Source: Pseudomonas helleri
Lineage (GTDB): Bacteria > Pseudomonadota > Gammaproteobacteria > Pseudomonadales > Pseudomonadaceae
Direction: 5' to 3'
Assembly: GCF_001043025.1 (NCBI RefSeq)
Contig: NZ_JYLD01000005.1
Coordinates: forward strand, 124,001-188,000
Length of the DNA: 64,000 bases
Part shown: in pieces, positions 26,495-35,314 of the stretch
How positions within the stretch are numbered: position 1 is the stretch's first letter
Layout of the letters: each line of letters begins with the position of its first letter
Made by a program: the position numbers and the translations under genes
The notes under the pieces: generated by a model
What the model saw: only the letters and a program-made list of their open reading frames with translations
The model's database searches: none
What the model was told of the DNA's origin: nothing

Positions 26495-26628
26495 TCTTCA
26501 ACTCCTGCTTGTCAATTAGGGGGCAAGTATGCGGAGTTGAATGACCCGGGTATTGAACAAAACTGCCCAACCTAAGCAAAGAGAGGGCGTATTCGTTGAC
26601 GAGTTACGCGCTCGCGCTGCTGGGCGGG

Positions 26629-28995
26629 TTAGAACGTTTGCCCCAGCGAGAACTGGAAGATTTGCGTCTCGGCATCGGTCGGTTTGCGCACCGGGAAGGC
26701 CAGGTTGACGCTCAGCGGGCCCATCGGGCTGTACCACGTCACGCCCACGCCCAACGAGCTGGCCATCTGGCTCAGGTCTACGCCGTCGCAGCCGGTGGTG
26801 GTACTCAAGTAGCACTTGTCCGAATACACGCTACCGACGTCCCAGAACAACGAAGTTCGCAGTGATTTGTTGTCCTTGATGAAGGGGATCGGGAACAGGT
26901 ATTCGACGCCGCCGGTGATCATGATGTTGCCGCCCAGCGCATCGGTTTTGCGATCGGTGTAGTACTCCTGACCCATGCTGGCGTATTTGCCGGTGGCCGG
27001 GGTGTTGCGTGGGCCCAGGGTGCCGCTTTCAAAGCCGCGCACCGAACCTTCACCGCCTGCAGTGTAGTTTTCATAGAACGGCAGGCCGTCGGTCGAGCCG
27101 TAACCATTGCCGTAGCCCAAGTTGGTATGAAAACGCAGCGAGGTGGATTGAGTCAGTGGCAGGAAGGTCTGACCGCTGTAATCGATTTTGTAGAAACTCA
27201 GGTCGCTGCCGGGCACTGTGACCATCAGGTTGAGGTTTTGCGAGTAACCTCGTGTCGCCAGAATCCCTTTGTTCAGGGTAGATTCCGACCAGCCCAGATT
27301 GGCTTTGAAGTTGGTGAAGGACTTGCCGTCGCGCTGGATAAAGTCATAGATCTCATCGGCGCTGTAGGTGCCGGGCTTGAGTTCATCGTGCTGCGCGGTC
27401 AGGCCAAAACTGACCCGTGAGGTTTCGTTGATCGGGTAACCCAGGGTTATCCCGGCACCGTAGCTGTTGATCGAGTAGTACGACACGCCATCGTCGTAAT
27501 AATCGTTGTAGTCGGTTTTGTTGTAGAACGCGTTGTAGCCAAGGCTAACGCCGTCCGGTGTGAAGTAGGGGTTAGTAAAGCCGATGTTGTATTTGCTTTG
27601 GTACTCGGAGCGAGTCAGGCCAAGGCTGGCGGAGTTACCCGTGCCCAAAAAGTTGTTTTGGGTGATCGAGCCGCCGAGGATCAAACCGGCGTTCTGGGCA
27701 AAGCCGACACTGGCGGTGATCGACCCCGAGGCCTGTTCTTCAACGGTGTAGTTCACGTCCACCTGATCGTCGACACCCGCCACGGCCGGTGTTTCAACGT
27801 TGACCTCCTTGAAGTAGCCCAGACGCTCAAGGCGCACCTTGGACTGGTCAATCAGGTAGGTCGAGGCCCAGCCACCTTCCATCTGGCGCATTTCACGGCG
27901 CAGCACCTGGTCCTCGGTCTTGGTGTTGCCGCGAAAATTGATGCGGTTGGCGTACGCGCGTTTGGCCGGGTCGACCACAAACACGATATCAACCGTGTGG
28001 TCGTCTTTATTCGGCGTAGGCACGGCGTTGACGTTGGCAAAGGTATAACCTTCGTTGCCGAGGCGCCGGGTAATCAAGTCAGAGGTGGTGGTCATCAGTT
28101 TGCGCGAGAACACCTGGCCCTTCTGCACCAGCAGCAAGGCTTTGATTTGGTCCTCGGGGATTTTCAGGTCGCCGCGCAAGGACACGTCGCGCACGGTGTA
28201 CTTTTCACCTTCATTGATATTGACGGTGATGAATACCTGCTTTTTATCAGGCGAAATCGAGACCTGAGTCGAGATGATCTCCATGTTGATGTAGCCGCGG
28301 TCCAGGTAATAAGAGCGCAGGCGCTCCAGGTCACCGGTGAGCTTTTCGCGGGCGTATTTGTCATCGTTCTTGAAGAACGACAGCCAGTTGGTGGTCTTGA
28401 GGGTGAACTGGTCGTCGAGTTCTGCCTGATCAAACACGCTATTGCCGACCACGTTGATGTGCTTGATCGCCGCCACCTGGCCTTCGTCAATCTTGATCTT
28501 CAACTGCACGCGGTTACGCGGTTGGGAGACGACTTCGGTGTCTACCGAGGCCGAGTAACGGCCTTGGGCGACGTATTGGCGCAGCAGTTCGTTGCGCACG
28601 CCTTCAAGGGTGGCCTTCTGGAAAATCTCGCCTTCGGCCAGCCCCGATTGCTTGAGGCCTTTCATCAGGTCGTCGGTGGAGATGGCCTTGTTGCCTTCTA
28701 TATCAATGCTGGAGATAGACGGGCGTTCAACCACGGTGATGACCAGAACGTCGCCATCGCGACCCAACTGAATGTCCTGGAAAAACCCGGTTTTAAACAG
28801 TGCGCGGGTGGATTCGACCAAGCGCTGATCATCCGCTTCTTCGCCGACATTCAAGGGCAGGGCGCCGAACACGCTACCGGCGGAAACCCGCTGCAAGCCG
28901 TTGATTCGAATATCAGAAATTTTGAAACCCTGGGCATGTGCAAGGGTGGCATTGAGCAGCAGTGCAACCGAGCAGAGCAGGCGCGGAAAATTCAT
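26629..28995 (-). CDS. bamA: BamA-type outer-membrane protein assembly factor, probably a second copy
   Basis: 788 residues from the ATG at 28993-28995, which begins a clear signal peptide (MNFPRLLCSVALLLNATLAHA); the open frame extends further upstream without a signal. Five POTRA domains (about 23-420) are followed by the Omp85 barrel with VRGFESGTLGPR (the VRGF loop, near residue 660) and a C-terminal Phe as in outer-membrane barrels. BamA inserts beta-barrel proteins. The usual housekeeping bamA sits between rseP and skp/lpxD, and none of those genes is here, so this is probably a paralogue. It is divergent from a CpxR/CpxA-like envelope-stress system. Confidence 0.9.
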   Translation of the reverse strand: MNFPRLLCSVALLLNATLAHAQGFKISDIRINGLQRVSAGSVFGALPLNVGEEADDQRLVESTRALFKTGFFQDIQLGRDGDVLVITVVERPSISSIDIEGNKAISTDDLMKGLKQSGLAEGEIFQKATLEGVRNELLRQYVAQGRYSASVDTEVVSQPRNRVQLKIKIDEGQVAAIKHINVVGNSVFDQAELDDQFTLKTTNWLSFFKNDDKYAREKLTGDLERLRSYYLDRGYINMEIISTQVSISPDKKQVFITVNINEGEKYTVRDVSLRGDLKIPEDQIKALLLVQKGQVFSRKLMTTTSDLITRRLGNEGYTFANVNAVPTPNKDDHTVDIVFVVDPAKRAYANRINFRGNTKTEDQVLRREMRQMEGGWASTYLIDQSKVRLERLGYFKEVNVETPAVAGVDDQVDVNYTVEEQASGSITASVGFAQNAGLILGGSITQNNFLGTGNSASLGLTRSEYQSKYNIGFTNPYFTPDGVSLGYNAFYNKTDYNDYYDDGVSYYSINSYGAGITLGYPINETSRVSFGLTAQHDELKPGTYSADEIYDFIQRDGKSFTNFKANLGWSESTLNKGILATRGYSQNLNLMVTVPGSDLSFYKIDYSGQTFLPLTQSTSLRFHTNLGYGNGYGSTDGLPFYENYTAGGEGSVRGFESGTLGPRNTPATGKYASMGQEYYTDRKTDALGGNIMITGGVEYLFPIPFIKDNKSLRTSLFWDVGSVYSDKCYLSTTTGCDGVDLSQMASSLGVGVTWYSPMGPLSVNLAFPVRKPTDAETQIFQFSLGQTF

Positions 28996-29225
28996 CAAGA
29001 TCTTTATTTCCAGAACACATCGACAAGCAGCGCTGGCGGGCGTGCGGATGGCTCGAGCAGACGCCATGCTCCGCGAGCCACGCAAGCGGGTGGAGCGCCA
29101 GCATAAAAGCTCGGGGCGTTTGGTGCGGTTAACCCAGTGTCAAGTTAGGTAAAGGTTGGCGTTACGCGATGACGCTGCACGGTTCAGCTACGATAATGCC
29201 TGGCCCCCCTTTGCAAGAGTTCGCC

Positions 29226-29912
29226 ATGATCCGTGTATTGCTCGTCGACGATGACCAGGAACTGACTGCACTGCTCAGTGAATATCTGGAGCGCGAAGGT
29301 TTTGCTGCGACCGCCGTGCACAGCGGCGAAGAGGGCGAAGTCCAGGCGTTGTCCGGTCGCTACAGCATTGTTGTACTGGACGTGATGTTGCCCCGGTTGT
29401 CGGGGATCGAAGTGCTGCGGCGCATTCGTGCGCGCAGCCAGGTGCCGGTGGTGTTGCTGACCGCCCGTGGTGACAACATTGACCGCATTACCGGCCTTGA
29501 GCTGGGCGCGGATGACTACGTGCCCAAACCCAGCTCGCCGGGTGAACTGGTGGCGCGTTTGCGGGCGATCATGCGTCGGGTCAATCCCGCCCCTGATCAG
29601 ACCGCCACCGAAGCGATCAAAACCGGCCAACTGGTGCTCTGGCCCGGCAAACGCCAGGCGCTGTGGCAAGGCAATGAGCTGGGCCTGACCAGTACGGAGT
29701 TCAGCCTGCTCGAAGAACTGGCCCGCTGCGCCGGGCAAGTGGTTAGCAAGCAAGATTTGTCGCTCAATGCCCTGGGCTGCCCGTTGACCCGCTATGACCG
29801 GCGCATAGACGTGCACATCAGCAGCATTCGGCAAAAACTCGGCCCGCGTCCTGATGCCAAAGCCTGGATCCAGAGCGTGCGCGGCCTGGGCTACCTGTTG
29901 ATCGCTGAATAA
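29226..29912 (+). CDS. CpxR-like OmpR-family response regulator
   Basis: 228 residues starting MIRVLLVDDDQEL at 29226; an in-frame upstream ATG (29169) would add an unlikely extension. The receiver domain has Asp8-Asp10, phospho-acceptor Asp52 (VVLDVMLP), Thr in LLTARG, and Lys in VPKPSSPGEL. The C-terminal winged helix (LTSTEFSLLEELARCAGQVV; DVHISSIRQKLG) is the OmpR/PhoB type. Similarity is closest to CpxR. The stop overlaps the kinase start (TAATG). Envelope-stress control of the divergent bamA is a reasonable inference. Confidence 0.87.
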   Translation: MIRVLLVDDDQELTALLSEYLEREGFAATAVHSGEEGEVQALSGRYSIVVLDVMLPRLSGIEVLRRIRARSQVPVVLLTARGDNIDRITGLELGADDYVPKPSSPGELVARLRAIMRRVNPAPDQTATEAIKTGQLVLWPGKRQALWQGNELGLTSTEFSLLEELARCAGQVVSKQDLSLNALGCPLTRYDRRIDVHISSIRQKLGPRPDAKAWIQSVRGLGYLLIAE

Positions 29913-31189
29913 TGAAAGCGAGTCGACTGTTCTGGAAGCTGTTTCTGGCGTTCTGGCTGGCCACCACGCTGACGTTTTTTGTCGGCATGGGCTTTGTGAT
30001 CCTGAGCAAATCAAAACCGGGGGACCCGCATCTCGACACCATCTTGACCAGCGAAATCCACCTGCTTGAAACCTTTGGTGTCGAGTCGGGCATGCAACTG
30101 CTCACGGTCTGGCGCCACCCCGATGATCAAGCCATTGGCGTGTATGACAGCAGCGGGCAATTGCTGGCCGGGTCACCCGTATTGCACCCGGTGTTTGAGC
30201 GCGCGGTGCTGAGCAAAGAAGGCATCGAACTGTTTATCCGCTCGACCCGCGCGCCGGGTGAACACGGCGAACCAGGGCCGGAGTTTGGCGAAGGGCCGGG
30301 CCTGATGCCGTTGATTATCGGCACGGTGATGAGCGCGTTATTTAGCGGTTACATGGCCTTTTACCTGACCTGGCCGTTGACCTTTTTGCGCCGCGCCATG
30401 AGTGACGTAGCCCAGGGCCGATTCGGTACGCGTGTCAAACCAATGATGGGCGGGCGCCGTGATGAAATCGTCGACCTGGCCGAAGACTGTGACCGCATGG
30501 CCAACCAACTGAGGCTGCTGGTCGAGGCGCAACAGAGCTTGCTGCATGACATTTCCCACGAATTGCGCTCACCGCTGACCCGCATGCAAGTGGCGATCGG
30601 GCTGTTGCATCAAGACCCTGGGCGTAAAGAAATGGTCGAGCGCATCGAGCGCGAGTCGGTGCGCATGGACACCCTGATTGAAGCGCTGCTGACCCTGGCC
30701 CGCGTTCAGGGGCGGCCCGACAGTATCGAGCGGGAGCTGGTCGACATCATCGAATTGCTCAGATTGATCGTTGAAGATGCGCAGTTTGAGGCGGGGGTCA
30801 AAGACTGCGAAGTCACCTTGCAGGCGGGGCCACCTTTTGTCAGTCGGGTGAGCGGTGAACTGCTGTATCGCTGCTTTGAAAACGTGATTCGCAACGCCGT
30901 TCGCCATACCCGCCCCGGCACGCGTGTGCGGGTAACCACCCAGACCAGTCTGGCGGGCAACAGCTTGCAGGTGCAAATTACCGACCATGGGCCGGGGGTT
31001 GAAGAACAGCGCCTGAAGAGCATTTTCCAGCCCTTCGAGCGCGGCGCCAGCGAACCCGGTGGCGGTTTTGGGTTAGGGCTGGCAATTGCTTCACGCTCGG
31101 TGGAAATGCACGGCGGCACCATCGTCGCCTACAACCAGCCCTCGGGCGGCCTCACCGTAGAAATCAGCCTGCCCAAAGACCCCGTGTAG
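29912..31189 (+). CDS. CpxA-like membrane sensor histidine kinase
   Basis: 425 residues. It has two transmembrane helices (about 6-32 and 131-156) around a periplasmic sensor of about 100 residues containing a Gly/Pro/Glu-rich stretch, then HAMP. The H-box HDISHELRSPLTRMQ carries the phosphorylated His near residue 216, the N-box is ENVIRNAVRHTR, and the G-box is GGFGLGLAIA. Translationally coupled to the response regulator upstream. CpxA-like kinases sense envelope damage; the signal here is unknown. Confidence 0.88.
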   Translation: MKASRLFWKLFLAFWLATTLTFFVGMGFVILSKSKPGDPHLDTILTSEIHLLETFGVESGMQLLTVWRHPDDQAIGVYDSSGQLLAGSPVLHPVFERAVLSKEGIELFIRSTRAPGEHGEPGPEFGEGPGLMPLIIGTVMSALFSGYMAFYLTWPLTFLRRAMSDVAQGRFGTRVKPMMGGRRDEIVDLAEDCDRMANQLRLLVEAQQSLLHDISHELRSPLTRMQVAIGLLHQDPGRKEMVERIERESVRMDTLIEALLTLARVQGRPDSIERELVDIIELLRLIVEDAQFEAGVKDCEVTLQAGPPFVSRVSGELLYRCFENVIRNAVRHTRPGTRVRVTTQTSLAGNSLQVQITDHGPGVEEQRLKSIFQPFERGASEPGGGFGLGLAIASRSVEMHGGTIVAYNQPSGGLTVEISLPKDPV

Positions 31190-31193
31190 GAGC

Positions 31194-31500
31194 GCGTACA
31201 CCCTGTAGTCGCTGACAAGGCACGAAGGCTGCGAGCAAACACCCCCGTAGCAGTTGACGAGCCTTGCGAGGCTACGTCCGGGCGCGCAGCGGCCGTAAAA
31301 GGGCCAAGATCAAAAGATCGCGAGGCAAGCTCGCTCCTACAGTTTGAATCGCGTACACCCTGTAGTCGCTGACAAGGCACGAAGGCTGCGAGCAAACACC
31401 CCCCGTAGCAGTTGACGAGCCTTGCGAGGCTACGTCCGGGCGCACAGCGGCCGAAAAAAGAGCCAAGATCAAAAGATCGCGAGGCAAGCTCGCTCCACAG
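31194..31500 (+). repeat. Tandem duplication of a 157-bp composite repeat (types B, C and half of A)
   Basis: Unit 1 (31194-31350) and unit 2 (31351-31500) each start GCGTACACCCTGTAGTCGCT and contain in order the type B motif, the type C motif (CCCGTAGCAGTTGACGAGCC) and one arm of the type A palindrome (agatcgcgaggcaagctcgc). They differ at only a few positions plus small indels, so the duplication looks recent. No gene lies between 31190 and 31617. Confidence 0.9.
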
Positions 31501-31617
31501 GTTTTGTGATCTTTACACGATATTACATAGCCTTGACGGCTCTGTACGCCTTGCCCCCGTAGACTTCCCGCTCAGCACTGTCTGAGGTTGTGGTGATGCC
31601 ATTGAGTGGAGGTGAAC

Positions 31618-32067
31618 ATGTTTTTGGTGCATAAAAAAGGCTTTGTCGCGGGCAAGAAAATGGTCGATGGGCTGGTGCCCTACGATTTTTTTTGCGAAGA
31701 CAATCCGGCCATTAATCTGTTTGTGTTTACCGGTTCGAACGCCCAGGGCAAGGCGTCGGCAGAGCAAACCTTGTGGGGGTTTACCCGCCTTGAACGCTTT
31801 GAGGCATTGACCGATACGTTGGTGTCGCACAAGAAGAATCAAGACTGGTTTCAGACCGTCAATGTGCTCACCGGCCCCGCCCAGAACGGTACCCAGAATG
31901 TGAAATTCCAGCGCGTGCTGAAAATCATCAAGCACGTCAGCGTCTCGAATCGTGTGCCGAGCAAAGTGCAGTACGAGATTCTCACGGATGAGGGTGACAC
32001 CTACTTCACCCTCAAGTCCGTGGCCCCGGACGGCGCGCAAACGGTTATTTACGCGGCTGACCAGTAA
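31618..32067 (+). CDS. Hypothetical protein (149 aa), family not recognised
   Basis: Starts at ATG 31618, which has a strong GGAGG RBS; the frame is open from a GTG at 31606 that overlaps that RBS. The protein (MFLVHKKGFVAGKKMVDGLV...) is soluble, without signal or membrane segment, rich in Val, Phe and Lys, and its alternating hydrophobic pattern suggests a beta-rich domain. It sits alone between the tandem repeats and the convergent galactarate cluster. I do not recognise a function. Confidence 0.65.
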   Translation: MFLVHKKGFVAGKKMVDGLVPYDFFCEDNPAINLFVFTGSNAQGKASAEQTLWGFTRLERFEALTDTLVSHKKNQDWFQTVNVLTGPAQNGTQNVKFQRVLKIIKHVSVSNRVPSKVQYEILTDEGDTYFTLKSVAPDGAQTVIYAADQ

Positions 32068-32070
32068 GCG

Positions 32071-33654
32071 TCAGTTCAGCGCCTCACGGCTTGGCTGACC
32101 GTTGAGCAGGCGCTGGATCCCCAGCGGGTTGGCGTTCTTGAGCGCATCGGGCAGCAGGCTGTCCGGGTAGTTCTGGAAACACACCGGTCGCAGGAAACGG
32201 TCGATGGCCAGGCTGCCGACCGATGTGCCACGGGCATCCGATGTCGCCGGATAAGGCCCGCCATGGACCATGGCATCACACACCTCAACCCCGGTCGGGT
32301 AGCCGTTGATCAGCAAGCGGCCCGCCTTGTGCTCAAGCACCGGCACCACTTCGGCAAAGGCTTGCAAGTCCGCGGGCTCACTGATTAGCGTGGCCGTGAG
32401 TTGACCGTGCAGGCTGTGCAGCGCTTGCAGCAACTGCGCTTTGTCGGCTACTTCAATGACGATGGTGGTCGGGCCAAAGACTTCTTCTTGCAGCACCTCG
32501 GCACCGCCGATCAGCAGGCTGGCATCGGCCTGGAACAACTGCGGGTGCGCCTGATTGCCCTGTTGTTGCGAACCTGCGAGATGGCGAATGCCTTCGACCG
32601 AAGCCAAATGGCTGAGGCCTTTGACGTAGCTTTTCAGACCACCGGCATTGAGCAGTGTGTGCGCTGGTTGGGCGCTGAAAAACGAACCCAGCGCATCGAC
32701 AAAGGCGCTGAACGCTGGTGAGGCAATCCCCAGCACCAGGCCCGGGCTGGTACAGAACTGACCGGCGCCGAGCATCACCGAGCCACCCAACTCTTTGGCG
32801 ATCTGTTCGCCGCGCTGATACAAGGCTTCGGGCAGCACCACCACCGGGTTGATGCTCGACATTTCAGCAAACACCGGGATCGGTTGTGGACGTGCCGCCG
32901 CCATGTCACACAGGGCGCGACCGCCCGACAGTGAGCCGGTAAAGCCGACGGCTTGAATCGCCGGATGCTTGACCAGCGTTGCACCGACCCCGGCGCCGAA
33001 GATCATATTGAACACGCCCGCAGGCATACCGGTGCGTTCAGCAGCCCGAATAATCGCCTGCGCCACCCATTCGGCGGTTGCCATGTGGCCGCTGTGGGCC
33101 TTGAACACCACCGGGCAACCGGCGGCCAGTGCGGCTGCGGTGTCGCCGCCAGCGGTGGAGAACGCCAGCGGAAAGTTACTGGCGCCGAAGACGGCGACCG
33201 GGCCGACGCCGATGCGGTATTGGCGCAGGTCAGCGCGAGGCAGCGGTTGGCGGTCGGGCAGGGCCTGATCGATCCGCGCGCCATAAAAATCGCCGCGCCG
33301 CAGCACCTGGGCAAACAAACGCATCTGCCCGCTGGTGCGGCCGCGCTCACCCTGAATGCGCCCGGCGGGCAGGGCGGTTTCACGGCAAACGATGGCCACA
33401 AACTCGTCGCCCAGCGCGTCGATTTCTTCAGCAATGGCTTCTAAAAATTCCGCACGGCGGCTGGCGGGCAAACTGCGAAAGGCCGCGAAGGCGGCGCTGG
33501 CCGCGTTGGCGGCGGCGTCTACTTCGGCGTCGGTGGCCTGCACAAACTGATACGGCAGGGCTTCACCGGTCGTTGCATCCAGGCTTTGCAAATGAACAGC
33601 GCCAGCGCTGCTGCGCTGGCCGCCAATAAAGTTCTGGCCGGTAATCTGGGTCAT
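32071..33654 (-). CDS. Alpha-ketoglutaric semialdehyde dehydrogenase
   Basis: 527 residues from the ATG at 33652-33654 (AAGGAG six bases upstream); a longer frame to 33711 has no RBS. Aldehyde dehydrogenase fold: GASNFPLAFSTAGGDTAAAL near 150-170, catalytic Glu in VFAEMSSINPV, catalytic Cys in AGQFCTSPGLV near 300, and EEVFGPTTIV. The N-terminus TQITGQNFIGG and the length match the KGSADH group, which oxidises 2,5-dioxopentanoate to 2-oxoglutarate as the last step of galactarate/glucarate catabolism. It is the last gene of the minus-strand cluster starting at 37702. Confidence 0.88.
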   Translation of the reverse strand: MTQITGQNFIGGQRSSAGAVHLQSLDATTGEALPYQFVQATDAEVDAAANAASAAFAAFRSLPASRRAEFLEAIAEEIDALGDEFVAIVCRETALPAGRIQGERGRTSGQMRLFAQVLRRGDFYGARIDQALPDRQPLPRADLRQYRIGVGPVAVFGASNFPLAFSTAGGDTAAALAAGCPVVFKAHSGHMATAEWVAQAIIRAAERTGMPAGVFNMIFGAGVGATLVKHPAIQAVGFTGSLSGGRALCDMAAARPQPIPVFAEMSSINPVVVLPEALYQRGEQIAKELGGSVMLGAGQFCTSPGLVLGIASPAFSAFVDALGSFFSAQPAHTLLNAGGLKSYVKGLSHLASVEGIRHLAGSQQQGNQAHPQLFQADASLLIGGAEVLQEEVFGPTTIVIEVADKAQLLQALHSLHGQLTATLISEPADLQAFAEVVPVLEHKAGRLLINGYPTGVEVCDAMVHGGPYPATSDARGTSVGSLAIDRFLRPVCFQNYPDSLLPDALKNANPLGIQRLLNGQPSREALN

Positions 33655-33683
33655 GTCCATCTCCTTGAAAAAACAATGAAACC

Positions 33684-33716
33684 CGTGGGAGCGGGCAAGC
33701 CCGGTTCCCACAGGTG
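33684..33716. repeat. Imperfect hairpin repeat (GTGGGAGCGGGCAAGCC type)
   Basis: GTGGGAGCGGGCAAGCCCGG followed by ttcccac forms an imperfect hairpin of a kind common between Pseudomonas genes. It lies between garD and the dehydrogenase gene. Confidence 0.5.
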
Positions 33717-33734
33717 TGGTGTGTCATCACGGGC

Positions 33735-35291
33735 TTAGGTAATTGCACCGATCTGCCATGGCACAAATTCGTTTTGGCCGTAACCGTGCTGCTCGCTTTT
33801 ACTGCGCTCACCGGAGGCGATGCGCAACATCAGGCGGTAGATGTACTCGCCGCGCTCTTCGATGGTCATGCTGGCGTCGGCAATGCCGCCGCAGTTCACG
33901 TCCATGTCTTCTTCCTGGGTCTCCCACAGGCGGGTGTTGGTAGCCAGCTTGATCGACGGCGAGGGCGCGCAGCCATAGGCCGAACCGCGCCCTGTGGTGA
34001 ACGCAATCAGGTTGGCGCCGCCCGCCACCTGGCCGGTTGCCGAAATCGGGTCGTAGCCCGGTGTGTCCATAAACACCAGGCCGTGGGCGCGCACCGTCTC
34101 AGCGTATTCGTAGACATCGACCAGGTCACTGGAGCCGGCCTTGGCCACGGCGCCCAGAGATTTTTCGAGGATGGTGGTCAAGCCTCCGACCTTGTTGCCC
34201 GCCGACGGGTTGTTGTTCAGCTCGGCATTCATGCGCTTGCAGTAGTCTTCCCACCAGTGAATCCGCTTGATCAGCTTTTCTCCGACTTCACGACTGACCG
34301 CACGGCGTGTGAGCAAATGCTCGGCGCCATAGATTTCCGGGGTCTCGGAGAGGATTGCAGTTCCGCCCGCCGCGACCAGGCGATCTACCGCATTGCCCAG
34401 CGCCGGGTTGGCGGTGATGCCCGAGTAGCCATCGGAACCGCCGCATTGCAAGCCGATGATCAAGTGTTTGGCACTGACCGGCTCACGCTCGACGCGGTTG
34501 GCCTCGGCCAGCAGGGATTTAACCTGCTCGATGCCGCTGGCAATGGTTTTCGACGTGCCGCCCGTGCCTTGAATGGTAAAGGCGCGCAGAAATTCACCTT
34601 TTTCCAGGCCTTGGGCCTCCAGCAAATCCGCGATCTGGTTGGTTTCACAACCCAGACCGATCATCAGCACCGAGGCGAAGTTGGGGTGAATCGCATAGCC
34701 GCCCAAGGTCCGGCGCAGCATGGCCAGGGCTTCGCCGCCGGGGTCGACTGCGCACCCAAAACTGTGGGTCAGGGCGACCACGCCATCCACGTTGGGATAG
34801 TCGATCAGGGCCTGCGGGTTGATGTCGCGGCGAAAGTGATCGGCGATGGCCTTGGCCACCGTCGCCGAGCAGTTCACCGACGTCAGGATGCCCACGTAGT
34901 TACGGGTAGCGACGCGGCCGTCCGCGCGCACGATGCCCATAAAGGTGTCCTGGTCGGGCGTATGAATCCCCCGCGCATCCACACCAAAGGCGTAATCGCG
35001 CGAAAAATCCCCCATGGCCAGGTTGTGCACATGCACGTGTTCACCGGCTTTGATCGGCTGGCTGGCGAAGCCAATGATCTGCCCATAACGGCGCAGCGCC
35101 TGGCCGGCCGGCAGATCACGGGTTGCGATCTTGTGGCCCGAAGGGATAGCGTCCAGCGCTGTCAGCCCTTCGGCCTCAAGGATCAGGCCTTTGGGAATGG
35201 GCTGGCGGGCAATCAGCACATCGTCCAGCGGGTTGAGTCGAATCACGGCGTTGGCAGCATTTTCACTGCCTGTTTTAGTTATGAGTTGCAT
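33735..35291 (-). CDS. garD: Galactarate dehydratase (GarD, UxaA family)
   Basis: 518 residues; ATG at 35289-35291 with GAGG nine bases upstream (the codon before it is an in-frame TTG). An N-terminal SAF-like domain (about 15-95) is followed by the large UxaA/GarD domain with NYVGILTSVNCSATVAK, LTHSFGCAV, LIGLQCGGSDGYSGITANPA and GRGSAYGCAPSPSIKLATN. The conserved cysteines are intact. It dehydrates meso-galactarate to 5-keto-4-deoxy-glucarate. It lies between gudP (23 bp upstream) and KGSA dehydrogenase. Confidence 0.93.
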   Translation of the reverse strand: MQLITKTGSENAANAVIRLNPLDDVLIARQPIPKGLILEAEGLTALDAIPSGHKIATRDLPAGQALRRYGQIIGFASQPIKAGEHVHVHNLAMGDFSRDYAFGVDARGIHTPDQDTFMGIVRADGRVATRNYVGILTSVNCSATVAKAIADHFRRDINPQALIDYPNVDGVVALTHSFGCAVDPGGEALAMLRRTLGGYAIHPNFASVLMIGLGCETNQIADLLEAQGLEKGEFLRAFTIQGTGGTSKTIASGIEQVKSLLAEANRVEREPVSAKHLIIGLQCGGSDGYSGITANPALGNAVDRLVAAGGTAILSETPEIYGAEHLLTRRAVSREVGEKLIKRIHWWEDYCKRMNAELNNNPSAGNKVGGLTTILEKSLGAVAKAGSSDLVDVYEYAETVRAHGLVFMDTPGYDPISATGQVAGGANLIAFTTGRGSAYGCAPSPSIKLATNTRLWETQEEDMDVNCGGIADASMTIEERGEYIYRLMLRIASGERSKSEQHGYGQNEFVPWQIGAIT

Positions 35292-35314
35292 CAACAGTTA
35301 CCTCAGTGAAAGGC

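Noticed and set aside
27598..29106. 502-codon plus-strand ORF
   Set aside because: Antisense shadow of the BamA gene; the translation is His/Val/Gly-rich and unlike a protein family.
33714..35309. 531-codon plus-strand ORF
   Set aside because: Antisense shadow of garD, which is unambiguous on the other strand.
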